NCBI GenBank assembly: GCA_019635635.1
Contig: JAHBZB010000001.1
Location: forward strand, 186,001 to 250,000
Source: Xanthobacteraceae bacterium
GTDB taxonomy: Bacteria > Pseudomonadota > Alphaproteobacteria > Rhizobiales > Xanthobacteraceae
Reading direction: 5' to 3'
DNA: 64,000 nt
Shown piece after piece: positions 1 through 8,809 of this stretch. The position numbers and the translations under genes are program-made. Numbering within the stretch: the stretch's first letter is position 1; every line of letters starts with the position of its first letter. The notes beneath the pieces were generated by a model. The model made no database searches. It was not told the origin of the DNA and saw nothing but the letters and a program-made list of their open reading frames with translations.

Positions 1-245
1 CCGACCGGCGCAAGCGCGATCGCGTTCTTATTCGCGCCATCAATCAGAAGCCGCGAATAGACCGCGCTGCCGACGATCGTGTCTCCGCTTGCCGCGACCA
101 TGGAAAGCACGATGTCGCCGTCACGCGAGAGCGCCGCGACGAGATCCGCTTCGCCGGATGCGCCGAACGCAGCCCGGTGCACGGCAGCAATCGCATCGGC
201 ATCCCCGTTTCGTGCCGGACGCAGGACGATCCCGCCCGCGTTCAT
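1..245 (-). CDS. GNAT family N-acetyltransferase (partial, C-terminus outside window)
   Basis: Only the first 81 codons lie in the window; the gene runs off the left edge. The ATG overlaps the fmt stop codon (ATGA), so it is probably translated together with fmt. The visible part reads as the start of a GNAT fold: an [14 protein letters not shown] first strand and helix, then VHRAAFG, a short loop, and a strand [17 protein letters not shown] that matches the beta-2/beta-3 hairpin of YhbS-like acetyltransferases. The acetyl-CoA binding loop is not visible, so substrate cannot be suggested. The family call is moderately secure; coupling to fmt is inferred from the overlap. Confidence 0.6.
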   Translation of the reverse strand, partial: MNAGGIVLRPARNGDADAIAAVHRAAFGASGEADLVAALSRDGDIVLSMVAASGDTIVGSAVYSRLLIDGANKNAIALAPV

Positions 246-1168
246 GCGAAGCGCGCACCTTTCGCAAGCTTCGCACCGCGCAGAAACTCTTCCGCGCCCA
301 TGACTTTCGCGCCGGCCCGTTGCACTTCGATCAGCCGTACCGCGCCATCGCCTGCCGCTACAGTCAGATGATCGTCGATGAGCGTGCCCGGCGCGCCGTT
401 TCCGTTTGTGCGCTCGGACCGCAGCACTTTCACCCGCACGGGCTTGCCTTCGATCCCGGCCTCGAACCACGCACCCGGAAACGGCGAAAGCCCGCGAATG
501 TGGTTGTGCACCTCGCGCGCGGGCTTCGACCAATCGATTTTCGATTCGCTCTTCGCAATCTTGTTGGCATAAGTAACGCCTTCCGCCGCCTGCGGCGTGA
601 AGGAAAGCGAGCCGCGCTCGAGTGCCGCGAGCGCACGCGCCATCAGGTCACCGCCGAGCAGCATCAAGCGGTCATGCAATTCGCCGGTCGTGACGTTCTC
701 GGAAATCGCGACGCGCTCGGCGAGACCGACCGGGCCGGTGTCGAGCCCCTCCTCCATCTTCATCACCATCACTCCGGTTTCTTTATCTCCCGCCATGATC
801 GCGCGATGAATGGGCGCGGCGCCGCGCCAGCGCGGCAACAGCGACGCGTGAAGATTGAGGCAGCCATAAGCGGTCGCTTCGAGAATCGCTTTCGGCAGGA
901 TCAGGCCATAGGCGACAACGACCGCGACATCAGCCGCGTGCGAACGAAACAGCTCCGCCGCTTCGTCGCCGCGCAACGACTTCGGATGATGCACGGCGAT
1001 GCCGAATTTATCCGCGGTCTCGTGCACCGGCGATTTGCGCTCTGCCATGCCGCGGCCCGCCGCCGCCGGCGCGCGCGTATAGACCGCGACGACTTCGTGC
1101 CCGCGCGCAACGAGTTCGGAAAGCGTCGGCACCGCGAATTCGGGCGTGCCCAGAAAAACGACGCGCAA
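242..1168 (-). CDS. fmt: Methionyl-tRNA formyltransferase
   Basis: Formylates the methionine on initiator tRNA using 10-formyl-THF, in the cytoplasm. The 308-residue length is normal. The N-terminus [13 protein letters not shown] is the typical Rossmann start. The catalytic residues are visible: N105 and H107 in [18 protein letters not shown] and D143 in MEEGLDTGP. The C-terminal OB-fold domain (about 205-308) is complete. It lies 18 bp downstream of def on the same strand, the usual arrangement: Fmt adds the formyl group and Def removes it after initiation. Confidence 0.97.
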   Translation of the reverse strand: MRVVFLGTPEFAVPTLSELVARGHEVVAVYTRAPAAAGRGMAERKSPVHETADKFGIAVHHPKSLRGDEAAELFRSHAADVAVVVAYGLILPKAILEATAYGCLNLHASLLPRWRGAAPIHRAIMAGDKETGVMVMKMEEGLDTGPVGLAERVAISENVTTGELHDRLMLLGGDLMARALAALERGSLSFTPQAAEGVTYANKIAKSESKIDWSKPAREVHNHIRGLSPFPGAWFEAGIEGKPVRVKVLRSERTNGNGAPGTLIDDHLTVAAGDGAVRLIEVQRAGAKVMGAEEFLRGAKLAKGARFA

Positions 1169-1186
1169 GGGCTTTCCTTTCGCGCG

Positions 1187-1714
1187 TCAGCCCGCGATGG
1201 CGGCGCGCTTGCTGGCTTTCGCCACTTTCGTGAATTTCTTGGTGACGCGGTCGCGCTTCAGCTTGGAAATATGATCGATGAACAAGACGCCGTTCAGATG
1301 ATCGATCTCGTGCTGGAGCGCGCGCGCGAGCAGACCGTCAGCCTCGATCTCGTGCGTCTTGCCCTTCTCGTCCATGTAGCGGACCTTCACCTGCGAGGGC
1401 CGCTCCACTTCCTCGTAGAACTCCGCAATCGAAAGGCAGCCTTCTTCCTTCGCGTCGGTTTCGTCGGACGCGGAAACGATCTCCGGATTGATGAAGACCA
1501 TCGGCTTCTTTTCGTCGTCGCCGCGGGTCGCGTCGATCGTGACCACGCGCTTGGTTACGCCGATCTGCACCGCGGCCAGGCCCACGCCCGGCGCGTCGTA
1601 CATGGTCTCGAACATGTCCTCGATCAGCTTCTTGATCTCGGCGTCGATCTTCTGGACCGGGGTCGAGACCTTGCGCAGAACGGGGTCGGGCAACTGCAAA
1701 ATGGGACGGATCAT
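1187..1714 (-). CDS. def: Peptide deformylase
   Basis: Removes the N-formyl group from nascent proteins; a metal-dependent hydrolase acting at the ribosome exit. All three family motifs are present: GVGLAAVQ (43-50), EGCLS with metal ligand C93 (91-95) and HEIDH with H135, E136 and H139. I start it at the ATG of MIRPILQLPDP, giving 175 residues. The open frame continues 25 codons upstream, but that part has no family similarity. First gene of the def-fmt-acetyltransferase unit, and divergent from rmuC. Confidence 0.96.
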   Translation of the reverse strand: MIRPILQLPDPVLRKVSTPVQKIDAEIKKLIEDMFETMYDAPGVGLAAVQIGVTKRVVTIDATRGDDEKKPMVFINPEIVSASDETDAKEEGCLSIAEFYEEVERPSQVKVRYMDEKGKTHEIEADGLLARALQHEIDHLNGVLFIDHISKLKRDRVTKKFTKVAKASKRAAIAG

Positions 1715-1824
1715 GCGCGCGAAATAAGTGATCGCCCGCACCGGGTCAACGCGCCGCCCACACTTGCGGTGACAGGCGGCAGGTGACATGTTCCCTCTTC
1801 GTTCTGGAAGGAATCGGCGGCGGT

Positions 1825-3018
1825 ATGAGCGAAGTTCTCTTTTCCATCAATGGATTGGCGGTAACGCTGGGCGCCCTAATCGCGGTTCTCAGCGCTCTCG
1901 CCGTGCTGCTTCTCGTGGGGCTGCTGTTCGCGCAAGGCCGGCAGAGCCGCGCGCGCACGCTGGAAGCGCAGGAGCAGTCGCTTCGCGTCGAGGAATTGCA
2001 GCAGCAGATTTTCGAACTCCTGAAGGCGCAGTCGGCCACCACCGGACAGGTGCAGTTTCTGGCGCAGGGCTTCGGCACCAAGCAGGAAGAGCTTTCCCGA
2101 ACCGTGAACGAGCGGCTCGACGCCGTCACGCACCGGCTTGGCGAGAACATGACCAAGGCCGCGCAGGCCACATCGGAGGGCCTTTCCAAACTGCACGAAC
2201 GGCTCGCCGTGGTCGATGCCGCGCAAAGCCGGATGACCGAGCTCACGAGCCACATGGTGACGCTCAAAGACGTGCTCGCGAACAAGCAGGCGCGCGGCGC
2301 CTTCGGCCAGGGCCGCATGGAAGCGATCGTCGCCGACGGGCTGCACAAGAAGGCTTATGAATTCCAGTACACGCTCTCGAACGGCAAGCGCCCCGACTGC
2401 GCGATCTTCCTGCCCGGCGACGAGCGGCCGCTCGCGATCGACGCCAAGTTTCCGCTGGAGGCGATCACCGCCTATCGCGAAGCGCAAACCGAGGAAGCGC
2501 GCCGCCCGGCGCTCGCGCGGCTGAAACAGGACATCAACAAGCACGTCAATGATATTTCCGAGCGCTATCTCGTGCCGGGCGAGACGCAGGACATCGCGCT
2601 GATGTTTGTGCCTTCGGAGTCGGTTTACGCCGATCTGCACGAAGTCTGCGACGACGTGCTGCAAAAGGCATTCCGCGCGCGGGTGATTCTGGTTTCACCG
2701 TCGCTTCTGATGCTGGCGATTCAGGTGGTGCAGGCGATCGTGCGCGACGCGCAGATGCGCGACGCCGCGGAAAAGATTCAGGTGGAAGTCGGCAAGCTGG
2801 TCGAGGACGTCGGGCGGCTGCGCGACCGCGCGGTGAAGCTGCAAACGCATTTCGCGCAGGCCTCGGAAGATGTCGGTCAGGTACTTATTTCCGCCGAGAA
2901 GGTTTCCAAACGCGGCGGGCGGATCCAGTCGCTCGAACTCGAGGAAGATGCGCCGGCGGTGAAAGACGCCGGCAAAGGCGCGCCCACGCTGCAACTGAAA
3001 CTCGGCGGCCGCGACTAG
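1825..3018 (+). CDS. rmuC: DNA recombination protein RmuC
   Basis: RmuC-family protein of 397 residues, implicated in limiting recombination at inverted repeats. It begins with one hydrophobic membrane segment (about 8-30, rich in A/V/L) followed by a long Gln/Glu-rich coiled coil (about 33-150). A nuclease-like PD-(D/E)XK core follows, with RPDCAIFLPGDERPLAIDAKFPLE as the recognisable D...DAK element. The ATG at 1825 (MSEVLFSING) is preceded by GGAAGGAA; the upstream 14 codons of the frame are not family-like. Divergent from def. Confidence 0.93.
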   Translation: MSEVLFSINGLAVTLGALIAVLSALAVLLLVGLLFAQGRQSRARTLEAQEQSLRVEELQQQIFELLKAQSATTGQVQFLAQGFGTKQEELSRTVNERLDAVTHRLGENMTKAAQATSEGLSKLHERLAVVDAAQSRMTELTSHMVTLKDVLANKQARGAFGQGRMEAIVADGLHKKAYEFQYTLSNGKRPDCAIFLPGDERPLAIDAKFPLEAITAYREAQTEEARRPALARLKQDINKHVNDISERYLVPGETQDIALMFVPSESVYADLHEVCDDVLQKAFRARVILVSPSLLMLAIQVVQAIVRDAQMRDAAEKIQVEVGKLVEDVGRLRDRAVKLQTHFAQASEDVGQVLISAEKVSKRGGRIQSLELEEDAPAVKDAGKGAPTLQLKLGGRD

Positions 3019-3060
3019 TACGATTCACAAAGCGCGGGCCTTGTGCGACAAGCGAAGCGC

Positions 3061-4404
3061 ATGAGCGAATCCGCGGCAAGCCCTTCCACTACCGGCAAAT
3101 GGCTGAAAGCAATTTCGGTCTATACGCGCCCGCGCGTCTTGATCGTGATGCTGCTCGGCTTTTCCGCAGGGCTGCCGCTCGCGCTGACGACAAGCACGCT
3201 GCAAGCGTGGCTCACGCAAAGCGGCATCGACATCAAGACCATCGGGCTCTTGTCGCTGGTCGGGTTGCCCTACACCTTCAAGTTCTTCTGGGCGCCGCTG
3301 GTCGATGCGCTGCATGTGCCGCTTCTCACGGGATGGCTCGGGCGCAGGCGCGGCTGGCTCGTGCTGACGCAGCTTCTCCTGATCGCGGCGATTGCGTTGC
3401 TCGGCTTCGCCGATCCGAAGACCTCGATCTATTTCGTTTCGGTTGCGGCCCTTTTGGTCGCCGCGGCTTCCGCGACTCAGGACATCGTGATCGATGCCTT
3501 TCGCGTCGAAAGCCTGGAGCAAGAGGAACAGGCGGCGGGAATTGCAAGCTACATCCTCGCCTATCGCGTGGCGCTGCTTTTATCCGGCGCGGGTGCGCTC
3601 CTGCTCGTCTCTTATCTCGAAGCCAACGGAACGGCGCAGCTTACCGCGTGGAAGATTTCCTATATCGCGGCGGCCGTTTGCATCGTGGTCGGACTGGTTG
3701 CCGCTTTTCTGGCGAAAGAGCCGGAGAGCGATACGAAAAATGCGAGCGCGGGAGAATCGCCGATCGCGCGGGTCTATGCGACGGCTTATAGCGCGTTCAG
3801 CGAGTTTCTTTCGCGCAAGTTCGCCGTCATCATTCTCGTCTTCGTACTCCTGTTCAAATTCTGCGACGCTTTCGCGGGCGTGTTGACCGTCTCCTTCGTG
3901 CTGAAGATCGGCTTCAGCCTCGCGACCTACGCCGCGATCGTGAAAGGCGTCGGCTTCGCGGCTGCCGTGATCGGCGGGCTCGCCGGCGGCGCGCTCGCGC
4001 GCTCCTATTCGCTCACGACCTGTCTCTGGATCGCAGCCCTCGTGCAGATGCTCTCGAACCTGATGTTCTCGTGGCTCGCCTGGACCGGCCCCGATCTTTC
4101 GGTACTGACGGCGACGATCATCGTCGAGAATTTCACCTCGAACGCCGCGAACGTGATCTTCGTCGCCTATCTCTCGGCGCTGTGCGGCGTACGTGCGCAT
4201 ACCGCGACGCAGTTCGCGCTCTTGTCGGCAATCGCAGCGGTCGGCCGTACGGTGCTCGCGGCGGGCGGCGGCTATGTCGCGGATGCGACCGGCTGGTTCT
4301 GGTTTTTCATCGTGACCGCGCTCTCGGCCATCCCGAGCATCCTGCTTCTGTGGTGGCTGCAACGCCGCGGGCATTTCGCGGCGCTCGAAGCAGAGAAGAA
4401 GTAG
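3061..4404 (+). CDS. ampG: AmpG-like muropeptide MFS permease
   Basis: A 447-residue, twelve-helix major facilitator. The N-terminal stretch RVLIVMLLGFSAGLPLAL, then GLPYTFKFFWAPLVD in TM2, is characteristic of AmpG, the inner-membrane importer of anhydromuropeptides for peptidoglycan recycling. ATQDIVIDAFR in TM4/5 is another family signature. The start could be the GTG at 3043 or the ATG at 3061; I prefer ATG because the first six residues add nothing recognisable. It converges on recR with only 3 bp between the stops. No beta-lactamase or ampR is nearby, so the role here is recycling by inference. Confidence 0.85.
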   Translation: MSESAASPSTTGKWLKAISVYTRPRVLIVMLLGFSAGLPLALTTSTLQAWLTQSGIDIKTIGLLSLVGLPYTFKFFWAPLVDALHVPLLTGWLGRRRGWLVLTQLLLIAAIALLGFADPKTSIYFVSVAALLVAAASATQDIVIDAFRVESLEQEEQAAGIASYILAYRVALLLSGAGALLLVSYLEANGTAQLTAWKISYIAAAVCIVVGLVAAFLAKEPESDTKNASAGESPIARVYATAYSAFSEFLSRKFAVIILVFVLLFKFCDAFAGVLTVSFVLKIGFSLATYAAIVKGVGFAAAVIGGLAGGALARSYSLTTCLWIAALVQMLSNLMFSWLAWTGPDLSVLTATIIVENFTSNAANVIFVAYLSALCGVRAHTATQFALLSAIAAVGRTVLAAGGGYVADATGWFWFFIVTALSAIPSILLLWWLQRRGHFAALEAEKK

Positions 4405-4407
4405 GAG

Positions 4408-5013
4408 CTAGAACAACGTCCGCTGCCGGATCGCCGCCGAAAGCGTGCCTTCGTCTAGATAGTCGAGTTCGCCGCCGACCGGCACGCCGTGCGCGAGACG
4501 CGTGATCTTCACGTCCGCATCGCGCAGGAGATCGGTGATGTAATGCGCGGTGGTCTGGCCGTCGACGGTTGCGCTCAGCGCCAGCACCACTTCTTTCACT
4601 TCCGGCTCGTGCGCGCGGGAAACCAGCGAGGCGATATTGAGGTCGTCCGGCCCGATGCCGTCGAGCGCAGACAACGTGCCGCCGAGCACGTGATAGCGGC
4701 CGTTGACCGCGCCGGCGCGTTCCAGCGCCCATAGATCGGCGACGTTTTCGACCGCGATCAGAAGCGAGCGGTCTCGGGTTTCGTCGGCGCAGACCATGCA
4801 AGGGTTTCGCGTATCGATGTTGCCGCAGGTGTCGCAGACCACGATTTTCTCGAGCGCGTCGCCGAGTGCTGCGGTCAGCGGCTGCATCAATTCCTCGCGT
4901 TTCTTCACGAGATGCAGTGCTGCGCGGCGCGCGGAACGCGGGCCGAGGCCGGGAAGTTTCGAGAGCAGTTGAATGAGCCGCTCGATTTCCGGCCCGGCAA
5001 CGACGCGGCGCAT
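4408..5013 (-). CDS. recR: Recombination protein RecR
   Basis: Part of the RecFOR recombinational repair pathway, loading RecA at gaps. The 201 residues show the helix-hairpin-helix [15 protein letters not shown] (21-35), a four-cysteine zinc finger (C60, C63, C72, C75) and a Toprim domain starting at [17 protein letters not shown] (about 82-98). Last gene of the ffs-dnaX-ybaB-recR block, 11 bp after ybaB. Confidence 0.97.
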   Translation of the reverse strand: MRRVVAGPEIERLIQLLSKLPGLGPRSARRAALHLVKKREELMQPLTAALGDALEKIVVCDTCGNIDTRNPCMVCADETRDRSLLIAVENVADLWALERAGAVNGRYHVLGGTLSALDGIGPDDLNIASLVSRAHEPEVKEVVLALSATVDGQTTAHYITDLLRDADVKITRLAHGVPVGGELDYLDEGTLSAAIRQRTLF

Positions 5014-5024
5014 CTAGAGCGTGC

Positions 5025-5345
5025 TCAAAAAAGTTTCATGCCCGGCGGCAGCGGCAGGCCGCCGGTCAGCGCTTTCGCTTTTTCCTCGACCAGCTTTTCG
5101 GATTTCGCGCGCGCGTCGGCGGAAGCCGCGACGATCAGGTCTTCGACGATTTCTTTCTCGTCGGCCTTCATCAGGCTCGGGTCGATGGAAACTTTCTTCA
5201 GCACGCCCTTGCCGTTCACGGTGACGGAGACCAGACCGCCGCCGGCCGCGCCGGTGACTTCGAGCGTCTCGAGTTCGGCCTGCATGCGCTCCATGTTCGC
5301 CTGCAGTTCCTTGATCTTGCCCATCATGCCGAGCATGTCGCGCAT
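5025..5345 (-). CDS. ybaB: YbaB/EbfC family nucleoid-associated protein
   Basis: Small (106 residues) dimeric DNA-binding protein of the YbaB/EbfC family, nearly always found between dnaX and recR. The N-terminal helix carries [19 protein letters not shown], followed by the [17 protein letters not shown] strand region typical of the family and [17 protein letters not shown]. It sits 12 bp after dnaX. The protein is thought to coat or bend DNA; nothing in the sequence narrows its role here. Confidence 0.94.
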   Translation of the reverse strand: MRDMLGMMGKIKELQANMERMQAELETLEVTGAAGGGLVSVTVNGKGVLKKVSIDPSLMKADEKEIVEDLIVAASADARAKSEKLVEEKAKALTGGLPLPPGMKLF

Positions 5346-5357
5346 CGCGTTCGCTCC

Positions 5358-7130
5358 TTATTCTTCGTCGTTTTCGACCGGCGCATCGAGGCCTTCGGCG
5401 GGATTTTCGGATTCCGGCGAAGCCGCCTTGCGGCGCACCGCGGTAATCTCCGCGCCCGGAAAAGCATTCAGCACCGCCTGCACGGCGGGATGCTGGCGCA
5501 CATCCGCTTTCAGTTGCGCCTGGGATTTCTCTTCCTTTTCCGCCAAGGTTTCACCGCCGCGTTCACGCGAGACGATGACGACCCAGCGGCGACCCGCCCA
5601 TTGCGAAAGTTTCGCGCCGAGCGTGCCAGCGAAATTCAGCGGCGCACCCGCATCGAGCGAAATTTCGATTCTGCCTTCCTCGAGTTTCACGAGGCGGACG
5701 AAATTTTTCAGCGCGAGCTTGATCTGCAAATCGCGGTTCTTTTCCGCGAGCGCATAGACATCTTCGAGCGATTGCAGTTGCGGTACGTTGTCGGGTGCCG
5801 CGGCGGGACGAGACGCCGGACGCCCGATCGCATTGCCGGCGCCTTGCGCCATCTGCATGCGCGGCGCACCGGAAGGCACGTTCGCGGCGCTGCCGGAAGA
5901 TGCGCCCGCGCCGTTGCCGCCGCCATCGGCCAGCATCTTCAACGCCTCGTCGGGCGTCGGCAGGTCGGAAGCATAAGCGAGCCGTACCAGCACCATTTCG
6001 GCGGCCTGTACCGGCTTGCCGGAGGTGGCGGATTCCGAAATGCCTTTTGAAAGCATCTGCCACGCTCGCGACAGCACGCGGATCGAAAGCCGCTCGGAGA
6101 GTTCCTTGCCGCGCTTGCGTTCTGCCTCAACCAGGCTCGTATCGTCGAGCGACGACGGCACCACCTTGAAGCGCGTGAGCAGATGACTGAATTCGGCGAG
6201 ATCGGTCAGCACCGACACCGGATCGGCGCCGAGGTCGTATTGCTCGCGGAACAGCTTCAGCGCTTCCTGAATATTACCGCTCATCAGCGATTCGAACAGA
6301 TCGATGATGCGGGTGCGATCGGCGAGACCCAGCATCTCGCGTACTTCGGCGGCTTTCACGCTGGCACCGCCATGGGCGATCGCCTGATCGAGCAAGGACA
6401 AGGAATCGCGCACCGAGCCTTCGGCGGCGCGGGCGATCAGCGCGAGGCCCTCCGGCTCGGCGTCGATCTTTTCCGCTTCCGCGATCTTGCCGAGATGCTT
6501 GGTGAGCGTATCGGCATCGACGCGGCGCAGGTCGAAGCGCTGGCAGCGCGAAAGAATCGTGACCGGGACTTTGCGCACTTCCGTCGTCGCGAAGATAAAC
6601 TTCGCGTGCGCCGGCGGCTCCTCGAGCGTTTTCAAAAGCGCGTTGAAGGCAGCGCCCGAAAGCATGTGGACTTCGTCGAGGATGTAAACCTTGTAGCGCG
6701 CACTCACCGGAGTGTAGCGCACGGCGTCGTTGATCTGGCGGATGTCCTCGACGCTGTTGTGCGAAGCCGCGTCCATCTCGATCACATCGACATGGCGGCT
6801 TTCGAGAATTTCCTGACAGTGCTTGCCGAGTTCGGGCATGTCGAGCGTCGGCCCTGAGTCCTTGCCGGACTTCGGCTCGTAATTCAGCGCGCGCGCGAGA
6901 ATGCGCGCAGTCGTGGTCTTGCCGACGCCGCGCACGCCGGTCAGCAGATAAGCCTGCGCGATACGCCCGCTCGCAAACGCATTCGAGAGCGTGCGGACCA
7001 TCGCCTCCTGGCCGATGAGATCGTCGAAATTGCGCGGGCGATATTTGCGCGCCAGTACGCGGTAGGCGCCCGTCTCCTCGCCGAACAAGGAGGCGCCTTC
7101 TGCCGCGTTCTTGTGAGGCGTGTCGTCCAT
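5358..7130 (-). CDS. dnaX: DNA polymerase III subunit gamma/tau
   Basis: Clamp-loader ATPase of the replicative polymerase, 590 residues. Walker A GVRGVGKT is at 65-72, the DEVH Walker B at 152-155, and an LSRCQRFDLRR sensor-1 region follows. The Ala/Gly/Pro-rich linker (about 400-440) leads into the C-terminal tau-like domain. The zinc module that normally carries four cysteines is reduced to a single Cys105 (KHCQEI). I saw no obvious A-run frameshift signal for a separate gamma form. The SRP RNA lies just upstream on the same strand. Confidence 0.96.
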   Translation of the reverse strand: MDDTPHKNAAEGASLFGEETGAYRVLARKYRPRNFDDLIGQEAMVRTLSNAFASGRIAQAYLLTGVRGVGKTTTARILARALNYEPKSGKDSGPTLDMPELGKHCQEILESRHVDVIEMDAASHNSVEDIRQINDAVRYTPVSARYKVYILDEVHMLSGAAFNALLKTLEEPPAHAKFIFATTEVRKVPVTILSRCQRFDLRRVDADTLTKHLGKIAEAEKIDAEPEGLALIARAAEGSVRDSLSLLDQAIAHGGASVKAAEVREMLGLADRTRIIDLFESLMSGNIQEALKLFREQYDLGADPVSVLTDLAEFSHLLTRFKVVPSSLDDTSLVEAERKRGKELSERLSIRVLSRAWQMLSKGISESATSGKPVQAAEMVLVRLAYASDLPTPDEALKMLADGGGNGAGASSGSAANVPSGAPRMQMAQGAGNAIGRPASRPAAAPDNVPQLQSLEDVYALAEKNRDLQIKLALKNFVRLVKLEEGRIEISLDAGAPLNFAGTLGAKLSQWAGRRWVVIVSRERGGETLAEKEEKSQAQLKADVRQHPAVQAVLNAFPGAEITAVRRKAASPESENPAEGLDAPVENDEE

Positions 7131-7156
7131 CCGGCCCGCGTTCCTTGGAATGAAGT

Positions 7157-7252
7157 GGGAGGCTGGAACAATGACCCAAACCGGTCTCGTTAGGGCTGCT
7201 TCCTTCCGGACCTGACCCGGTTGGCGAGTGGCTCGTCCACCGCCAACCTCCC
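7157..7252 (-). ncRNA. ffs: Signal recognition particle 4.5S RNA
   Basis: On the minus strand the nearly invariant SRP tetraloop domain is present: GGTCAGGTCCGGAAGGAAGC is followed by AGCC (7193-7217 on the plus strand). The ends pair: GGGAGGTTGG at the 5' end (7252-7243) with CCAGCCTCCC at the 3' end (7166-7157), one G-U pair, giving a bacterial small-type RNA of about 96 nt. It binds Ffh and targets membrane proteins co-translationally. The ends are set from the closing stem and could be off by a few bases. Location immediately before dnaX is common in proteobacteria. Confidence 0.93.
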
Positions 7253-7344
7253 GCTCTCTATATCGGGCGCTCGGCCACGGAAGGCAAGCGCAAGCCGGAA
7301 ATTCGCATTATTGTTCCCCGGCCACGGGGACGGAATTCAGGCAA

Positions 7345-7764
7345 ATGACAAAGGAAATTTCGCTCGATCCGCGGCTTGCCGCCGATTCCATCGCGATCGG
7401 CAAGCTCGCGCTATGCGAAGTGCGGCTCCAGGACGATGCGCGTTTTCCGTGGCTCGTGCTGGTGCCGCAGCGGGAGAATGTCTCGGAGCTGTTCGAACTT
7501 GCGGAGCCGGATCAGGCGGCCGCGATGGAAGAGATCGCGCGCGTTTCGGCGGCGCTGCGCGCGGTCACGCAATGCCTCAAGATCAATGTCGGCGCGCTCG
7601 GCAATATCGTGCGCCAGCTTCATATTCATGTCGTCGCGCGCGACGAGGGCGACGCGGCCTGGCCGGGGCCGGTCTGGGGCGCGGGGACGCGCGTGGCGTA
7701 TGATGACGCGGCAAAAGCCGATCTGATTGCGAGACTGCGAAGCGCATTAGCCATGCAAGGGTGA
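7345..7764 (+). CDS. HIT domain-containing protein
   Basis: A 139-residue histidine-triad nucleotide-binding/hydrolase protein. The triad region reads QLHIHVVARDEGD near residue 90, so the first histidine of HxHxH is a glutamine while the two catalytic-side histidines remain. FPWLVLVPQRENVSEL is the N-terminal family segment. I start it at the ATG of MTKEISLDP because the upstream part of the frame runs through the ffs promoter region. Nucleotide substrate unknown. nudC follows 57 bp downstream, so both genes may act on nucleotides; this is inference. Confidence 0.85.
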   Translation: MTKEISLDPRLAADSIAIGKLALCEVRLQDDARFPWLVLVPQRENVSELFELAEPDQAAAMEEIARVSAALRAVTQCLKINVGALGNIVRQLHIHVVARDEGDAAWPGPVWGAGTRVAYDDAAKADLIARLRSALAMQG

Positions 7765-7821
7765 TGGATTGCAGCCGCCAAATCAGCGTGTCAGCGTCTT
7801 CAAAGAAAGCGAATTCCAAGC

Positions 7822-8760
7822 ATGTCTCCCCTTCCCGAAATCAGCCTGACCTATGCGGGCTCCGCGCTCGACCGCCTGAGCGAACAGCGCGGCGACGCCG
7901 CACTCATTCAATCGCTGCGGCAGAACGCGCGCAATTTCGTCATTGCCGGAGAGTCCTTCGTGCTCGCCAAGCGCGGGGACAGCTTCGACGCGGGGCTCAG
8001 CGACGAGGAAGCCGCGCGCACCGGCGAACCGATTGAGATCGCGTTGATCGGAAAAGATGCGAGCGGCTGCGGACATTTTGCACGTGCGGTTTCTCCCGCA
8101 CAGATCGACGCGATCAAGGCGCAAGGCGGCTTCATCGTGGTCGATCTGCGCTCGATTGCGCTGCAAGGCCTCGTTCCGCATGCGGACCTGTCTTCGCTTG
8201 CGACCGCCAAGGCGCTTCTATTCTGGCACGAGCGCCACCGCTTCTGCTCGAATTGCGGGAAGCCGACTGCGCCCGCGCAGGCCGGCTGGCGGCGGGATTG
8301 CGCAGCCTGCTCCGCGCAGCATTTTCCGCGCACCGATCCTTGCGTGATCATGCTCGCAATCCACGGCGAACAATGCCTGCTCGCGCGACAGACGCGCTTT
8401 CCGCCCGGCATGTGGTCGGCGCTCGCAGGCTTCGTCGAACCCGGCGAAAGCATCGAGGAAGCGGTGCGGCGCGAAACGCTCGAGGAAGCGGGCATTCCCG
8501 GCGGTCGCGTCAGCTATTTCGCCTCGCAGCCCTGGCCGTTTCCGATGTCGATGATGATCGGCTGCTTCGTCGAGGCGACGACGGATAAACTGAAGATCGA
8601 CGAAGTGGAATTAGAGGCTGCGCGCTGGGTCACGAAAGAGGAATGCCGGCTGCTGCTTACCGGCAAGCATCCGGCGCGATTCTTCGCGCCGCCGCCGATC
8701 GCAATCGCGCATCATCTAATCAAGACCTTCGTCGAGCGCGGCGAAGGCGTTTTTGGCTAG
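7822..8760 (+). CDS. nudC: NAD(+) diphosphatase (NADH pyrophosphatase)
   Basis: Hydrolyses NAD(H) to NMN(H) and AMP and can decap NAD-capped RNA. The 312 residues contain a four-cysteine zinc site (C142, C145, C160, C163), the Nudix box GX5EX7REUXEEXGU as GFVEPGESIEEAVRRETLEE (203-222), and the NudC-specific SQPWPFPMS (235-243) that separates this family from other Nudix enzymes. Length and domain order are normal. Confidence 0.95.
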   Translation: MSPLPEISLTYAGSALDRLSEQRGDAALIQSLRQNARNFVIAGESFVLAKRGDSFDAGLSDEEAARTGEPIEIALIGKDASGCGHFARAVSPAQIDAIKAQGGFIVVDLRSIALQGLVPHADLSSLATAKALLFWHERHRFCSNCGKPTAPAQAGWRRDCAACSAQHFPRTDPCVIMLAIHGEQCLLARQTRFPPGMWSALAGFVEPGESIEEAVRRETLEEAGIPGGRVSYFASQPWPFPMSMMIGCFVEATTDKLKIDEVELEAARWVTKEECRLLLTGKHPARFFAPPPIAIAHHLIKTFVERGEGVFG

Positions 8761-8770
8761 CGCTCGCTAG

Positions 8771-8795
8771 GTCGTCCCGCTTTCGCGGGGATGAC
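8771..8795. repeat. Palindromic hairpin between convergent nudC and pheA
   Basis: Imperfect inverted repeat: GTCGTCCCGC, then TTTC, then GCGGGGATGAC, between two convergent genes. It could end transcription from both sides, although the T-run is poor. It looks like the short GTC-ATCCCCGC palindromes scattered through many rhizobial genomes. Copy number cannot be tested here. Confidence 0.45.
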
Positions 8796-8809
8796 GAAAT
8801 TGTAGCGCG

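Noticed and set aside
89-1786. Long plus-strand frame (565 codons) opposite fmt and def
   Set aside because: Arg/His-rich shadow of two clear genes on the other strand.
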